Below, one piece after another: positions 1 through 8,375 of a stretch of DNA of 64,000 nucleotides (positions are counted from its first letter, which is position 1; every line of letters starts with the position of its first letter). The stretch lies in assembly GCA_037893225.1 (NCBI GenBank), contig JAZGUH010000105.1:310001-374000 (forward strand), written 5' to 3'. Source of the DNA: Hippasteria phrygiana (lineage: Eukaryota > Echinodermata > Asteroidea > Valvatida > Goniasteridae). The notes below the pieces were generated by a model. It saw only the letters and a program-made list of their open reading frames with translations. It had not been told where the DNA came from and did not search any database. Made by a program: the position numbers and the translations under genes.

Positions 1-44
1 CAAAGTCATCGTATTCCACTTAAAATCTTCAATCCAAAAATCCC
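1..44 (-). CDS. Possible third exon of the same gene, cut by the window edge
   Basis: After a weak acceptor (AAGAAAGTTAG ending at 45) the minus strand is open to the window edge. With the single base left over from the previous exon it reads G-DFWIEDFKWNTMTL. Only phase compatibility and openness over 44 bases support it. The polypyrimidine tract is poor and neighbouring AG sites give immediate stops. Treat as a guess. Confidence 0.2.
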
Positions 45-146
45 CTAACTTTCTTGAAATGCTTGAAAACAGGGTGACCGGGACCTTAATTGATTCAGGA
101 TGGATTGGCTTTAATCAATTAACAACTGGTGTATTTCAGTCTTTAC

Positions 147-352
147 CTAGTCTTGGGGTGTTAGGCCTAGAGCAAGAAGGGGTATCCGCATCTAAGTCCA
201 CATGGTTCATCGGGGAGATTGACAGAATGGCAGGTGGTGCAGATGGCGATGGGGCTGGTGCCATAGCAGGTTGCCGATGTTTGTTCTTGGGAGCTGGTTC
301 CTGTTCATCTTCGCTGTCGCTAGATGATGACCACGTAGCAGGTCTCCTTCGT
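147..352 (-). CDS. Candidate second exon: acidic/Ser then Pro-rich linker
   Basis: The minus strand has an acceptor-like TTTACAAG ending at 353, preceded by a T-rich stretch, and an open frame from 352 to a donor-like CTAG|GTAAAG at 147/146 (206 bp). Read after exon 1 (phase 2 in, phase 1 out) it gives K-RRRPATWSSSSDSEDEQ, a block rich in Pro and Ala, then an acidic LDADTP and SCSRPNTPRLG. Composition is that of a disordered linker in a nuclear or transposon-derived protein. No catalytic motif is visible. Reading on past the donor meets a stop at once, which fits a real exon end. The gene continues to the left, possibly into 44-1 and beyond the window. Confidence 0.42.
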
Positions 353-992
353 CTTGTAAATGTAACACAAAATAGTCAAGTACATGGATCCACTGAATAT
401 TCCACTTAAATATGGTAAATGTAGGACATTTAAAGGTAGTATATACCATTTGCTTTTGCTGTAATGTGAGAAATGAATGGATTTGGTGGTTAGTATTTTA
501 TAGCGTGCTAGCAAATACTGTAACACTGGCCTGTTTAAAGTTTTGCGTGCATAGATGCTGAGAAAATGGAGGAAAAAAATATGTTATAGTCTGGTTCCCT
601 GACCATACCTTAGACAAAATGCATTTTATAGATTTGAGGGAATTATCAGGTCGGGTAACTAGATTATACATTTCCACTTTTCTTCAAAGCAACAGCACAC
701 CAGGTGCCATGATTTTTAAGAATGCTTAAAACCCTAACCATCCCTAACCTGCCAAAATCAAACACCCCATTTGTGTTGGAGTTTGTGTGGTTAGGGAAGG
801 ATTCTAGTAAAAAGCCTTGGGCTGTTAGGGTTGACTGCTATTTACAAGTCTAGTATGGTATTTCGTAATAATTCAGTAGTTTGGTTATTTATAATTTTGC
901 AAATGTTTATGTACATGTTTATATACGTCATGGTACGTATGTGTTCACAATGTTGTGTATATGCCAAAAGTTCCACTTTGGGGTTTGCCACA

Positions 993-1015
993 CCCCCCCC
1001 CCCCCCCCCCCCCCC
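993..1015. repeat. Poly-C homopolymer, 23 bp
   Basis: An uninterrupted run of 23 C on the plus strand (G on the minus strand, inside the presumed first intron of the left-edge gene). The Pro-rich open frames across it are produced by the homopolymer and are not genes. Length is likely to vary between individuals and between assemblies. Confidence 0.95.
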
Positions 1016-1082
1016 AGTCTCAGGACAGGTTACAGGCCCGTTATAAACAATTTCAAATAAAATTAAATTTGCATATACTTAC

Positions 1083-1138
1083 TTCCGCTGCTTGGCTCGT
1101 TCTTTGTCCGTTTGGACGTCAGATGTATCTTCAGCCAT
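1083..1138 (-). CDS. Candidate first coding exon of an unidentified nuclear-type gene
   Basis: On the minus strand an ATG at 1138-1136 (G at +4) opens 18 codons reading MAEDTSDVQTDKERAKQR, then two bases, then a strong splice donor GTAAGTAT beginning at 1082. The exon therefore ends in phase 2. The next candidate exon (352-147) supplies the missing third base and gives a Lys, making a highly basic KERAKQRKRRRP stretch that resembles a nuclear localisation signal. The match of start codon, donor and phase is seen in the sequence. That it is a real gene is inference. No family is recognised from this short N-terminus. The intron would be 353-1082 and contains the poly-C tract. Upstream sequence (1139-1300) shows no obvious TATA box. 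Confidence 0.45.
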
Positions 1139-1997
1139 CCGCGACTTCTGTCTTCCAGCTTCATAGGTCGCTATGTGTGGATACAAGTTTTAGTGACTCC
1201 AATTTAATACTACTGTATTTACTATCTTTCACTAAAAAAAGTTTTAACGTATGGAGTGATTCACTAAACACGTGACATCAGCAGGAAATCGGGACAATAT
1301 GGTCTGTCAACCATGTCACTGAAATGTATATTTTAAAATTCACAATGTCGGAGGCATGTTAGAGAACTAATTTCATCTCCATAAATTGCTACTTCGGGCA
1401 GGTCAAAACAGAGTACCATTTAGAGGCCAGAAAGTACTAAAATTTCCGATTAATAGTTTTCGAAACATGCTACTATACAGGTAAAATTATACTTACAACA
1501 ATTGCAAAGCAAACGTGTCTTGTAGAGTGTCCATGTTTGCAGGTCTGGATTCAGCCTGTCCTTAACTACCTTTGTAAACAGCAGAAGTGGCTTTGAATGG
1601 TGGCCAGAGAACATGGGACGAGCTCTACTTCATCAGTTTCTGTGAAAACTACCACAGCATACATCTCAACTATAGACATATCCAATGCATGATTGTAAAA
1701 TTTGAACAGTGCATTTTATTTTCCTGGGCATTTAAGCTCACTTTATATTTTTTAGCATACATACAGTTTTACAACCTACATGTATGCATTTGCAGTTCAC
1801 ATTTAGACAATCAACTAGAGGTTTGATGTTTATCACAAACACTAGGTGATCGGGCGAGACATTGTTCAGTTGTTTAAGTTATGAATATAAATATATGACT
1901 GTGATAAAGAAGAGATGTTCAAATTTGGCATTTGTTTTGAACCTTGGATATGCAAGAGGGCACTAAAATAACTCGTGCAAATCTAAATTGCGTGAAC
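1139..1997. other. Intergenic, no gene seen
   Basis: AT-rich unique sequence between the start of the left-edge gene and the TTAA-flanked element. Short open frames here have no family resemblance and no convincing start or splice context. It would hold the 5' UTR and promoter of the left gene, but I see no recognisable core promoter motif. Confidence 0.5.
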
Positions 1998-2110
1998 TTA
2001 AAGGGGCTGTGTCGTCACGATCATAGCAGGCTTGCGGCTGTACACTGAATCCCGAACTGATGAACGCAGATGAACCCAGTAACTGCAAATAATACGCAAC
2101 GACCGCGCGG

Positions 2111-2173
2111 TGACCTACAGGGCGCGCGCGCTGACCCACAGGTCGCGCGCGCTGACCCACAGGTCGCGCGCGC
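2111..2173. repeat. 21-bp tandem repeat, three copies, CpG-rich
   Basis: Three adjacent copies of a unit of the form TGACCCACAGGTCGCGCGCGC (given here as TGACCCACAG + GTCGCGCGCGC). The first copy carries two substitutions. The CG-alternating half (GCGCGCGC) is unusual against the AT-rich surroundings and could adopt Z-form DNA. The open frames on both strands here are products of the 7-codon period. Confidence 0.9.
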
Positions 2174-2279
2174 CACATCAGATTACAATTGCAATGACTG
2201 CTGGATGCATGATCCTGTAGTTATGATGATACATACTGCATGTACAAGTATTTTGTATGTGTTTGTGCCACCAAAAATG

Positions 2280-2818
2280 ATGGTGTTCTAAAGACGACAG
2301 ATGACCTCGACCTCGACCTCATTAATATTTATAGGCTGGGGGTTGACCACGGAAACGTGCATTAGGGTCCGCTGAATTTATATCTATATCTTCGCAAGCC
2401 TTTGTCCAGTTGTATCAAACAAGCTGTCTAAAGTTTCTTATAATGGCGGGTGCTACATGTAATTTGAATAAATGCAGAACATACGATATTATCATTGTAG
2501 AAATTACTTTATGAATTCGTTCACCCCTGAACATAGTCTAGACACCTCAAATGGATAGGTTTGGACGAGATCAGACATGCATATAGGATTGAAAACATGT
2601 ATTTTACCCAATTGCAGCAGCTAATTTGCATTTTAATTAATTTTTAAAAATGCCAAGGGTGCCAAGGGGCATGGCACCCGCCGGAATATTGATCAGCAAA
2701 GTCCAATTGACAAGAAAATGCAAAACAATTAACGAGGTCGAGGTCGAGGTCGAGGTCGAGGTCGAGGGCGAGGGCGAGGTCGAGGTCGAGGCGATCTGTC
2801 GTCTTTATAGAACACCAT
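2280..2818. mobile_element. Nested 539-bp inverted-repeat element with hexamer-repeat termini
   Basis: The left end (2280-2328) reads ATGGTGTTCT, AAAGACGACAGAT, then three GACCTC hexamers and ATTAAT. The right end (2727-2818) is the inverse: ATTAAC, about ten GAGGTC/GAGGGC hexamers, ATCTGTCGTCTTT and AGAACACCAT. The termini match almost base for base apart from the hexamer number (3 against about 10) and a 2-bp difference. The interior has no coding capacity, as in a MITE. A clean target duplication was not found, so the superfamily is unassigned. It lies inside the 1998-4469 element and is therefore the younger insertion. Confidence 0.6.
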
Positions 2819-3830
2819 AAAAAATATACCGGCGATAGGCCTACAGTCGAACATAGTCCGTGACACCCCACCCGGCAAACGCCAAAATGTACCATGACAG
2901 AACCAAACGAAAATAAGTAAATCTGTATTTATAATTGTAAAATGTATAATGCACCAGCCCCTTCCTATACAAAAATTAAGTTGTAGGCCTATGTATCGAA
3001 ATAAATTTCGACTAAAATCGGCTGTGCCTGCAATGATGAGCAAATCAAAGTAAAACAGCTATACTGATGGCGATATTGAGCCCACGACCTTGTGTTACGG
3101 CAGGACTTTATGGAAAGTTACATCATAAGAGTTATTTCAACACTATCAAATAATAAACACAATAATAACAGTTATTACCAATAAATAATATACGTCAATG
3201 AAATGAGATTTCACCAGTGGCGAGTAAATCCGTGTCGAAAAGTGGGGATGAATATTAAATTTGTCAACGAAGTACTGCATCTTGAACTTTTCTCAACGGG
3301 GGATACCCCCGCCCCAAACACCGCTTGAAATTTGAAACATCACTTTGTGTACAATTTCCCCTTTTTAAATTTATGAAACAAAAAAGAAATACAAATCGCC
3401 GGGCCCCTGAACTCCTTCCCCGTGCTTACGCCACTGGCGCACAGATCCCCACATCACTATGATAAAGATGACTACCGAAGAAACAAAGGAATAGACACCC
3501 CGACAAATATTCAAACAACCCTAATTTTCACCTGTTTTGCACGAATTATTCGCTTATTACTTTTTATGACATGAACAATTCACATACCGAGTACATGGAT
3601 CGGATGTACTATACATCTGTACATGTTGACTATACATTACATGTAGACTTGATGTGCGGAAATATTGTTTCACACAGCGAGTTGTTGACAAGTGCCATTG
3701 GAATAGCGACCAAGTGAAGTTAATTTTATTTTTCTTCGCTGCTAAAGAACTGTCTGCAGCCACTACCCCTCTTTTAGTAGCATGATAATTTTGTTATTGA
3801 AGTGACGGGTCAAAATAAGCCTGAAGCTTT

Positions 3831-4154
3831 TTATCGACCTAAGTTTACAAGCAAGATACGAGCAAGATACATCCAAATGAATAACACATAATACATAGAC
3901 CCTTTTACGGATACCCCGCCTGTGGGATTTTGTGTACAAAATTTAGCGCTAACTGTCCCACAGCGACAAGACACGTTGCAGTTTTGCTGTGCACATTTAC
4001 ATGGACAAGCACCCCGTGTGCCGAGTCGTCCTCTCTGGAAAGAGTTTCGGCATGTACATGTCATAGGTTCTCCAGCGTAAGGTTCTACTTCTATATCGCC
4101 AACCTCTAATTCTGTGCAACTTTCAGACAAATATTCCATGGCACTTGTGTACAT
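3831..4154 (-). CDS. Cys-rich ORF, possible zinc-binding exon fragment
   Basis: A minus-strand frame opens with a true ATG at 4154 and reads through an acidic segment (residues 6-32) into a Cys cluster at about residues 33-69: CTCR, then ACPCKCAQQNC, then SCRCG and FC. The C-x-C...C-x-C-x-C...C...C-x-C...C pattern resembles the short Cys-rich, probably metal-binding modules found at the ends of some invertebrate transposon-derived proteins. This is pattern resemblance only. A donor-like GTAAAAG follows the Cys block near 3909, so the last ~24 hydrophobic residues may be intron. It lies near the right end of the TTAA-flanked element and may be the last remnant of its coding region. Confidence 0.3.
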   Translation of the reverse strand: MYTSAMEYLSESCTELEVGDIEVEPYAGEPMTCTCRNSFQRGRLGTRGACPCKCAQQNCNVSCRCGTVSAKFCTQNPTGGVSVKGSMYYVLFIWMYLARILLVNLGR

Positions 4155-4469
4155 GTGAATGAAATTTTATGAAATAAACAGATGAAATTTGAACGTTTTT
4201 TCTAATAATCTTACTCTTAGAGAACTGAGTGCCACGATGTGTGCTACTTGTTTATAAGTATACGTGTACACGTATGTGTATTTCAGTACGCAGACGCTGG
4301 ACATGCGTGCGTGTTCCAGGGGGTGTAGTTTCCAAAAGCCAATTCTCAGAACAGCCATAACAAACGGATGGAGGTTAAAAATAGCACATAACCGAAATGA
4401 AGCGCAAGGGGGCGCACTTCAATATTTGATTCGTTAACGCGAGATGGCGCGACGACACAGCCCCTTTAA

Positions 4470-5035
4470 ATGTTATGGATACATTTAAACATACATTGTT
4501 CGTACATAGGTTTCATGTTTATCCCATGAACCATTTCAAAGAAATTTTGTTAGTTTTGCTTTGACCTCATTTTCGCTTTTCAAATTTACCCAACTTTGAC
4601 CTTCCGGTAACAGCAGAAGTGAAGGTCAGACGACTTTGCCCTCAGAGATAAAAACAAAAATGTTGGCATATCCTACATGTAGATCTATCAGATCCCAAAT
4701 CACGAACATTACAGCTGTATTAGCTGTGAAAGAATGCGGTAATTTTGGAACTAAAATTGCTTGTAATTTGATACATGACGTCATCATGATGTCATCATGA
4801 TGTCACACTTGTATGCACGTCCAGAGATCAGGGTTGATGTTCATTTTAATTGTTAATACGTTGTACAATTTGGAAAAAATGCTTTGAAGAATTGTCTAGA
4901 AAAAGAAACCAAAAATATGCGTAGAACCCGGAAAAAAACAATAAGGTGATCAGGAATCAGCCAGATCACCTAGTAAAACTTTGACTGGTTGAGTTATTTT
5001 ATAGCCCGGTGACATTAGTTGAGCAGTTTCGATAT
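4470..5035. other. Intergenic; short GTCATCATGAT repeat with a CRE-like palindrome
   Basis: No gene seen. At 4776-4783 is TGACGTCA, the consensus cAMP-response element, followed directly by an 11-bp tandem repeat (GTCATCATGAT, just over two copies, to about 4805). A regulatory role is not shown; the palindrome may simply be one divergent repeat unit. Confidence 0.5.
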
Positions 5036-6540
5036 TTACTTCAAGTCTGTGAAAGTATGCATGCTATGAAGAACAGGTATTGCTACATGTTTGTCATAAT
5101 ACAGAAGCACCATATATTTGTTTCTCACTGACCGAATGTTGGCAATTAGCGTCTCGTTTCCCAGTTTAGATACCTTGTGCACATCCAACTTCTCTGAATC
5201 CATTGGATACGTAAAAAATGTTTCCAGTGATTGAAATTGTTTGTACATTATGTACACCCCGGACCTACTTTGAAAGATATTGCTTATAATGCCCACGTGG
5301 CTTCCAACTCTCACACAATTGTCACCAGTTTTTGAGCTAATGACACAGTCACAAAAGACGGCATCACGAAACTATGTACATGGAATGTACTCGTTTCCCA
5401 AAGGAAGTGGACCTTTTGCATGTTCCATTCTCAAAGTGAACTTTGTGGACTGGGAAAAACATAGACATTCTTTGGGTGGCAAGGAGGATCTCTCCACCAA
5501 CCTTGCTACAACTTGCTGAAGAACAAAGTTTGGCTTTCTGACTAGCCTCTTCAAACCTTTTAGACAGTTTTCAAATGGAAAAGCTGAAAACTTGTCCAGG
5601 GGCCCATACAGTTTGACATCTTCCGGGAGATGAATCAGGTTATGTACATTGTACACGACTTGGTCAGTCCCGTACAAACTAGAAAAATGCTGCACAAAAT
5701 TGACAAGCAACTCTTTTGCATAATCACAAAAGGACTTGCACAAGGCTGGATTTGCCAGTAAGTTCACTGCAACAGACAGAAGCATGAAGTTGTCATACAT
5801 TGGTTCAGGAATTTTTCCTTTCAATACTACAGGGCCAGTATACAGAAGAAACAACCGAAACTCTGTTGCTTTCCATCTGTCTAACTCATCAAGCGATCAT
5901 GGTTTTCTAGCAAATTCTTGAGGGATGCTGGAACGGAGAGATAGCAGACATTCTGATATTTGCACCCTTGTCCGAGGTTCCAGACGGCACTTCAAAGGCC
6001 CTTTCACCCAAAAGACAAGAAGCCGTCTTGTGACTCCTAAGCATACCAAATGCATATAGTCTAGTGGAAACTGAGAAACCATGCCAATATTTAATTGTAG
6101 CAATCGGCTCAGTCCAATGTGGTGGCCCTCATCCAACCTATCCTTAAATGAATCATCTGTGCGAAGGGGTGAATCCAATCTGGAAAATATCACTTTGCTA
6201 TCATACTCCCCTCTGACTGTGCACTTCTCACAACCATGATAACCTGAATGACCCTTGACCTGTTTAATATACGCACGTGCTGGAGCATCACAAATAAATG
6301 CCTCGACAGAAACGGCCAAAGTTCTTCCATTTGCCAGTAAATCTTTGACTTCATGTACAAAATCTTCGAGAAACTCCGAGATGTTTGGGTTTTTTATTGC
6401 TAGAATACAAACCTACAATGAATGGTTCACACCTACACGATGGTTCAGATAAAGTACAAAGGATTGGCCAGCACTGAACATTACTGCTTTTAAACAATGG
6501 AAGGCCATGAATTTTCATGTGCAATATCTTCCTCGGAGTG
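5036..6540 (-). pseudogene. Decayed CACTA/EnSpm-like transposase
   Basis: A cut-and-paste transposase, broken. Reading 5' to 3' on the minus strand: GLPLFKSS and CWPIL (about 6515-6455), PFIVGLYSSNKKP (about 6430-6387), then a frameshift in an A6/C3 run near 6385-6395, after which ISEFLEDFVHEVKDLLANGR continues in another frame. Next come FICDAPARA, HSGYHGCEKC, FPLDYMHLVCLGV, a TGA stop at 5899-5897, RWKATEF, YTGPVV, VYNVHNLIHLPEDVKLYGPL, FSAFPFEN, LVRKPN, a TAG stop at 5374-5372, and a C-terminal part to 5036. This order matches the Transposase_21/DUF4218-type RNase-H core. Candidate catalytic acids are the Asp of CDAPAR, the Asp of LDYMH and the Glu of PFEN. Both stops fit C-to-T changes. 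The 5' end, including any start, is lost or lies in the inverted duplication upstream. No terminal CACTA repeats were found. Confidence 0.85.
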
Positions 6541-6548
6541 GCATGAGA

Positions 6549-6713
6549 TAGGACTTGTTCATGGTTCTGTCTGGTGTAATTTGCCTTAAAATTTCCAACA
6601 TGAACTGTTTACCCTTCTCAGCCGTGAAGCCCAATTCAATATGGGGGGCTTCATGTCTGCGCAGGCGCACACAGCTCATCGCACCCAAAAACCTGACGGT
6701 TGTTTTATGAAAT
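6549..6713 (+). repeat. Left arm of 165-bp inverted duplication
   Basis: Pairs with 6740-6903 in reverse orientation, with a 26-base loop (6714-6739). The arms differ by roughly ten substitutions, so the DNA could fold into a long hairpin. On the minus strand this arm has an open frame containing FTAEKGKQFMLEILRQ and ITPDRTMNKSYL that runs toward the transposase relic. It may be part of its N-terminal region, but that is not certain. Confidence 0.9.
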
Positions 6714-6739
6714 TGGATGTCCATGCACCAGTTAATAGT

Positions 6740-6903
6740 ATTTCATGAAACAACCGTCGGGTTTGTGGGTGCGATGAGCTGTGTGCACCTGCGCAGACAT
6801 GATACCGCCATATTGAATTGGTCTTTACGGCTGAGAAGGGTAAACAGTTCATGTTGGATATTTTAAGGCAAATTACACCAGACAGAAACATGAACAAGTC
6901 CTA
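6740..6903 (-). repeat. Right arm of 165-bp inverted duplication
   Basis: Reverse-complement copy of 6549-6713. Read on the plus strand it still encodes EKGKQFMLDILRQITPDRN followed by a stop, the counterpart of the minus-strand frame in the other arm with a few replacements. This indicates an inverted duplication of a once-coding piece, or the two arms of a foldback element. Confidence 0.9.
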
Positions 6904-7726
6904 ATTATGGTGAAATATTGAGATGCTTGGGTAAGTGAACCTATATGCCGAGTTTAAGGCCGAATGATTTCCATTTAAAAAACAAAAAAAATCCCCAACT
7001 TTTTGCACGCAGCGCAGTATGGCCCAGAGCATGAGTCTACTCGTGCGGCGGGGCATAGTATAGGGCTACATCATCATGATCGTGACTAAGTTCAGCAATT
7101 TCTTGCAAAAGTTGGTTAACAACTTTTTCAACTTTACAACGCTTTGTCCAATAAGACATAATTGAAGTGCAAGCTTATTACAGATCGAGACAGATGTAAA
7201 ATTAAGATTATTGTTAGTTAGCTGAACATTTACCGAAGTCACTCAAAGATTCAACGTTCAAACCCAAGGCTTCATATTTTTTAAGCAAATTTAGTCACAC
7301 GTATGGGCTACAACTAGCATGATAACACAAGAGTTATTTCCAGGTAGGCCTACATTAAATTGTAAATGTCATCGTGATAATGCACATGTGCAACAAGAAC
7401 AAGAAATATAACACTTAACAGCCTACGGGGACTTCGCGGAGACCGTGTATAATGGCTGAACGTAAGACGTGCGGCATGTACTGCTGGCCATACATGTAGT
7501 ATACATGTACCACGTACAAATTACAATAGATTGGACAAATGTGCTTCAGATTATGTGCTTAAATGCCATGCACAGAAAATAAAAGCTATTTCATTAACTC
7601 AACCAGGTCTGGTTCGAGCTTTAGCAACGGAAAGTGGCGATTACAAATAAAAAAATGGAATAAGTCTTCAGAAAATATCTTAGAATTGCATACGTGGCAG
7701 AATCACTAACTGCTGACTGACAAACA
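6904..7726. other. Intergenic, no gene seen
   Basis: AT-rich unique sequence with several TACATGTA-type palindromes (for example 7490-7515) and one TAGGCCTAC word near 7345. No open frame has family resemblance. An ATG at about 7453 is followed by a donor-like GTAAGA after three codons, which is too little to call. Confidence 0.5.
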
Positions 7727-7810
7727 ATGGCGGTCGACGTGGCCAGTGGACAGCATGTGTGTGCGCGGTGCACGCGCAGGTTGCCGATAACCCCCGCGCG
7801 GTGCGCATAA
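7727..7810 (+). CDS. Small ORF, possible stranded first exon
   Basis: ATG at 7727 with strong context (A at -3, G at +4) gives 27 codons, starting MAVDVASGQHVCARCTRRLP and ending at TAA 7808-7810. One CxxC pair is present. The following sequence changes to palindromic repeat-like DNA, so this could be a 5' exon cut off by an insertion. There is no homology evidence and chance is quite possible. Confidence 0.15.
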   Translation: MAVDVASGQHVCARCTRRLPITPARCA

Positions 7811-7996
7811 TCGAGCAAGCCAACATTGGCCCTAAATGGGCCGATATCGTGAGCTTACATGATGGCGCGATGGAGGTTTACGCATACCTGCCGAAAACGG
7901 CGCATTGCTGGCCGTATAACGGCAGCCGTTATACAGTACTGCCGGTACCAGCCGTTTCGAAGCCAGCATCGGGCCAATTACGATATGTTTGTTGGG
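7811..7996. repeat. Hairpin-rich patch of GGCCC/GGGCC motifs
   Basis: Contains GGCCC-TAAAT-GGGCC near 7831-7845, a perfect 9-bp hairpin GTATAACGG-CAG-CCGTTATAC at 7914-7934, and ATTGGCCC near the left inverted as GGGCCAAT near 7975. Composition (CpG-rich, many GGCC words) differs from the flanks. It looks like a small palindromic repeat element, family unknown. Confidence 0.5.
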
Positions 7997-8134
7997 TGAT
8001 GGCCGAGACAAGCGAGTAGGTTTTTCGAACCTTTTTTTTCTGCATTCTTGCATCAGTGCACATGCTATACAATGGACTAGCCGAGACCCCCACCACGCAA
8101 CTTAGGCCCAACATTAGTGCATTTTTCGATCTGA
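7997..8134. repeat. 138-bp direct duplication, copy 1
   Basis: Begins TGATGGCCGAGACAAGCGAG and ends in ATTTTTCGATCTGA. It matches 8236-8374 at most positions (around ten differences), with 101 unrelated bases between the copies. On the minus strand both copies share an open frame with LGLSCVVGVSA and MQKK motifs, but no family is recognised. Confidence 0.9.
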
Positions 8135-8235
8135 TGTTCAACGAAATTGCGCACAATCTTGATACTGATGGAAAGAGGGACTCATCAGCAACATCCAGAC
8201 CAATTTCCTGCTCCGCAGGCCCAAGTTCAGCCAAA

Positions 8236-8374
8236 TGATGGCCGAGATAAGCGAGTAGGTTTTTTCGAACTGATTTTTTCTGCATTCCCGCATGAGTGTA
8301 CATGCTATACAATGGCCTAGCCGAGACCCCCACCACGCAACTTAGGCCCAAAATTAGTGCATTTTTCGATCTGA
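8236..8374. repeat. 138-bp direct duplication, copy 2, abutting the satellite
   Basis: Second copy of 7997-8134. It ends with the same ATTTTTCGATCTGA, immediately after which the GTGTTAAAGTGCAAGTG-type sequence of the satellite flank begins. The satellite or its founder sequence may therefore have joined here next to the repeat. Confidence 0.9.
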
Positions 8375-8375
8375 G

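Larger units (their letters stand above)
1998..4469. mobile_element. TTAA-flanked DNA transposon relic (piggyBac- or Kolobok-like ends)
   Basis: The left end reads TTAA (1998-2001) then AGGGGCTGTGTCGTC (2002-2016). The right end is the exact inverse, GACGACACAGCCCCT (4451-4465) then TTAA (4466-4469). A perfect 15-bp terminal inverted repeat bounded by TTAA on both sides is what piggyBac and Kolobok superfamily insertions leave. Since TTAA is itself a palindrome it could instead be part of a 19-bp repeat. The 2.47-kb interior has no recognisable transposase. It contains a 21-bp GC-rich tandem repeat, a nested 539-bp inverted-repeat element and a Cys-rich ORF near the right end. It is therefore a non-autonomous or heavily decayed copy. 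Confidence 0.55.

Noticed and set aside
59..409. 116-codon plus-strand ORF at the left edge
   Set aside because: It is antisense to the better supported spliced exon at 147-352 and shows no family resemblance.
831..1046. Pro-rich ORF over the poly-C tract
   Set aside because: Produced by the homopolymer, no supporting structure, and it lies in the presumed intron on the other strand.
2729..3043. Arg-Pro and Asp-Leu repeat ORFs on the minus strand
   Set aside because: Created by the GAGGTC hexamer tract at the end of the nested element.
5280..5921. Plus-strand ORFs across the transposase region
   Set aside because: Antisense shadows of the minus-strand transposase relic.
6413..6440. Splice acceptor (TTGTAG) and intron in the transposase
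   Set aside because: The reading frame continues across it with family-like residues (CEPFIVGLY), and the real break is a frameshift in the A6/C3 run downstream.
7608..7625. tRNA-type B box (GGTTCGAG) suggesting a SINE or tRNA
   Set aside because: The match to GGTTCGANTCC breaks at the end, and no A box or cloverleaf could be drawn upstream.
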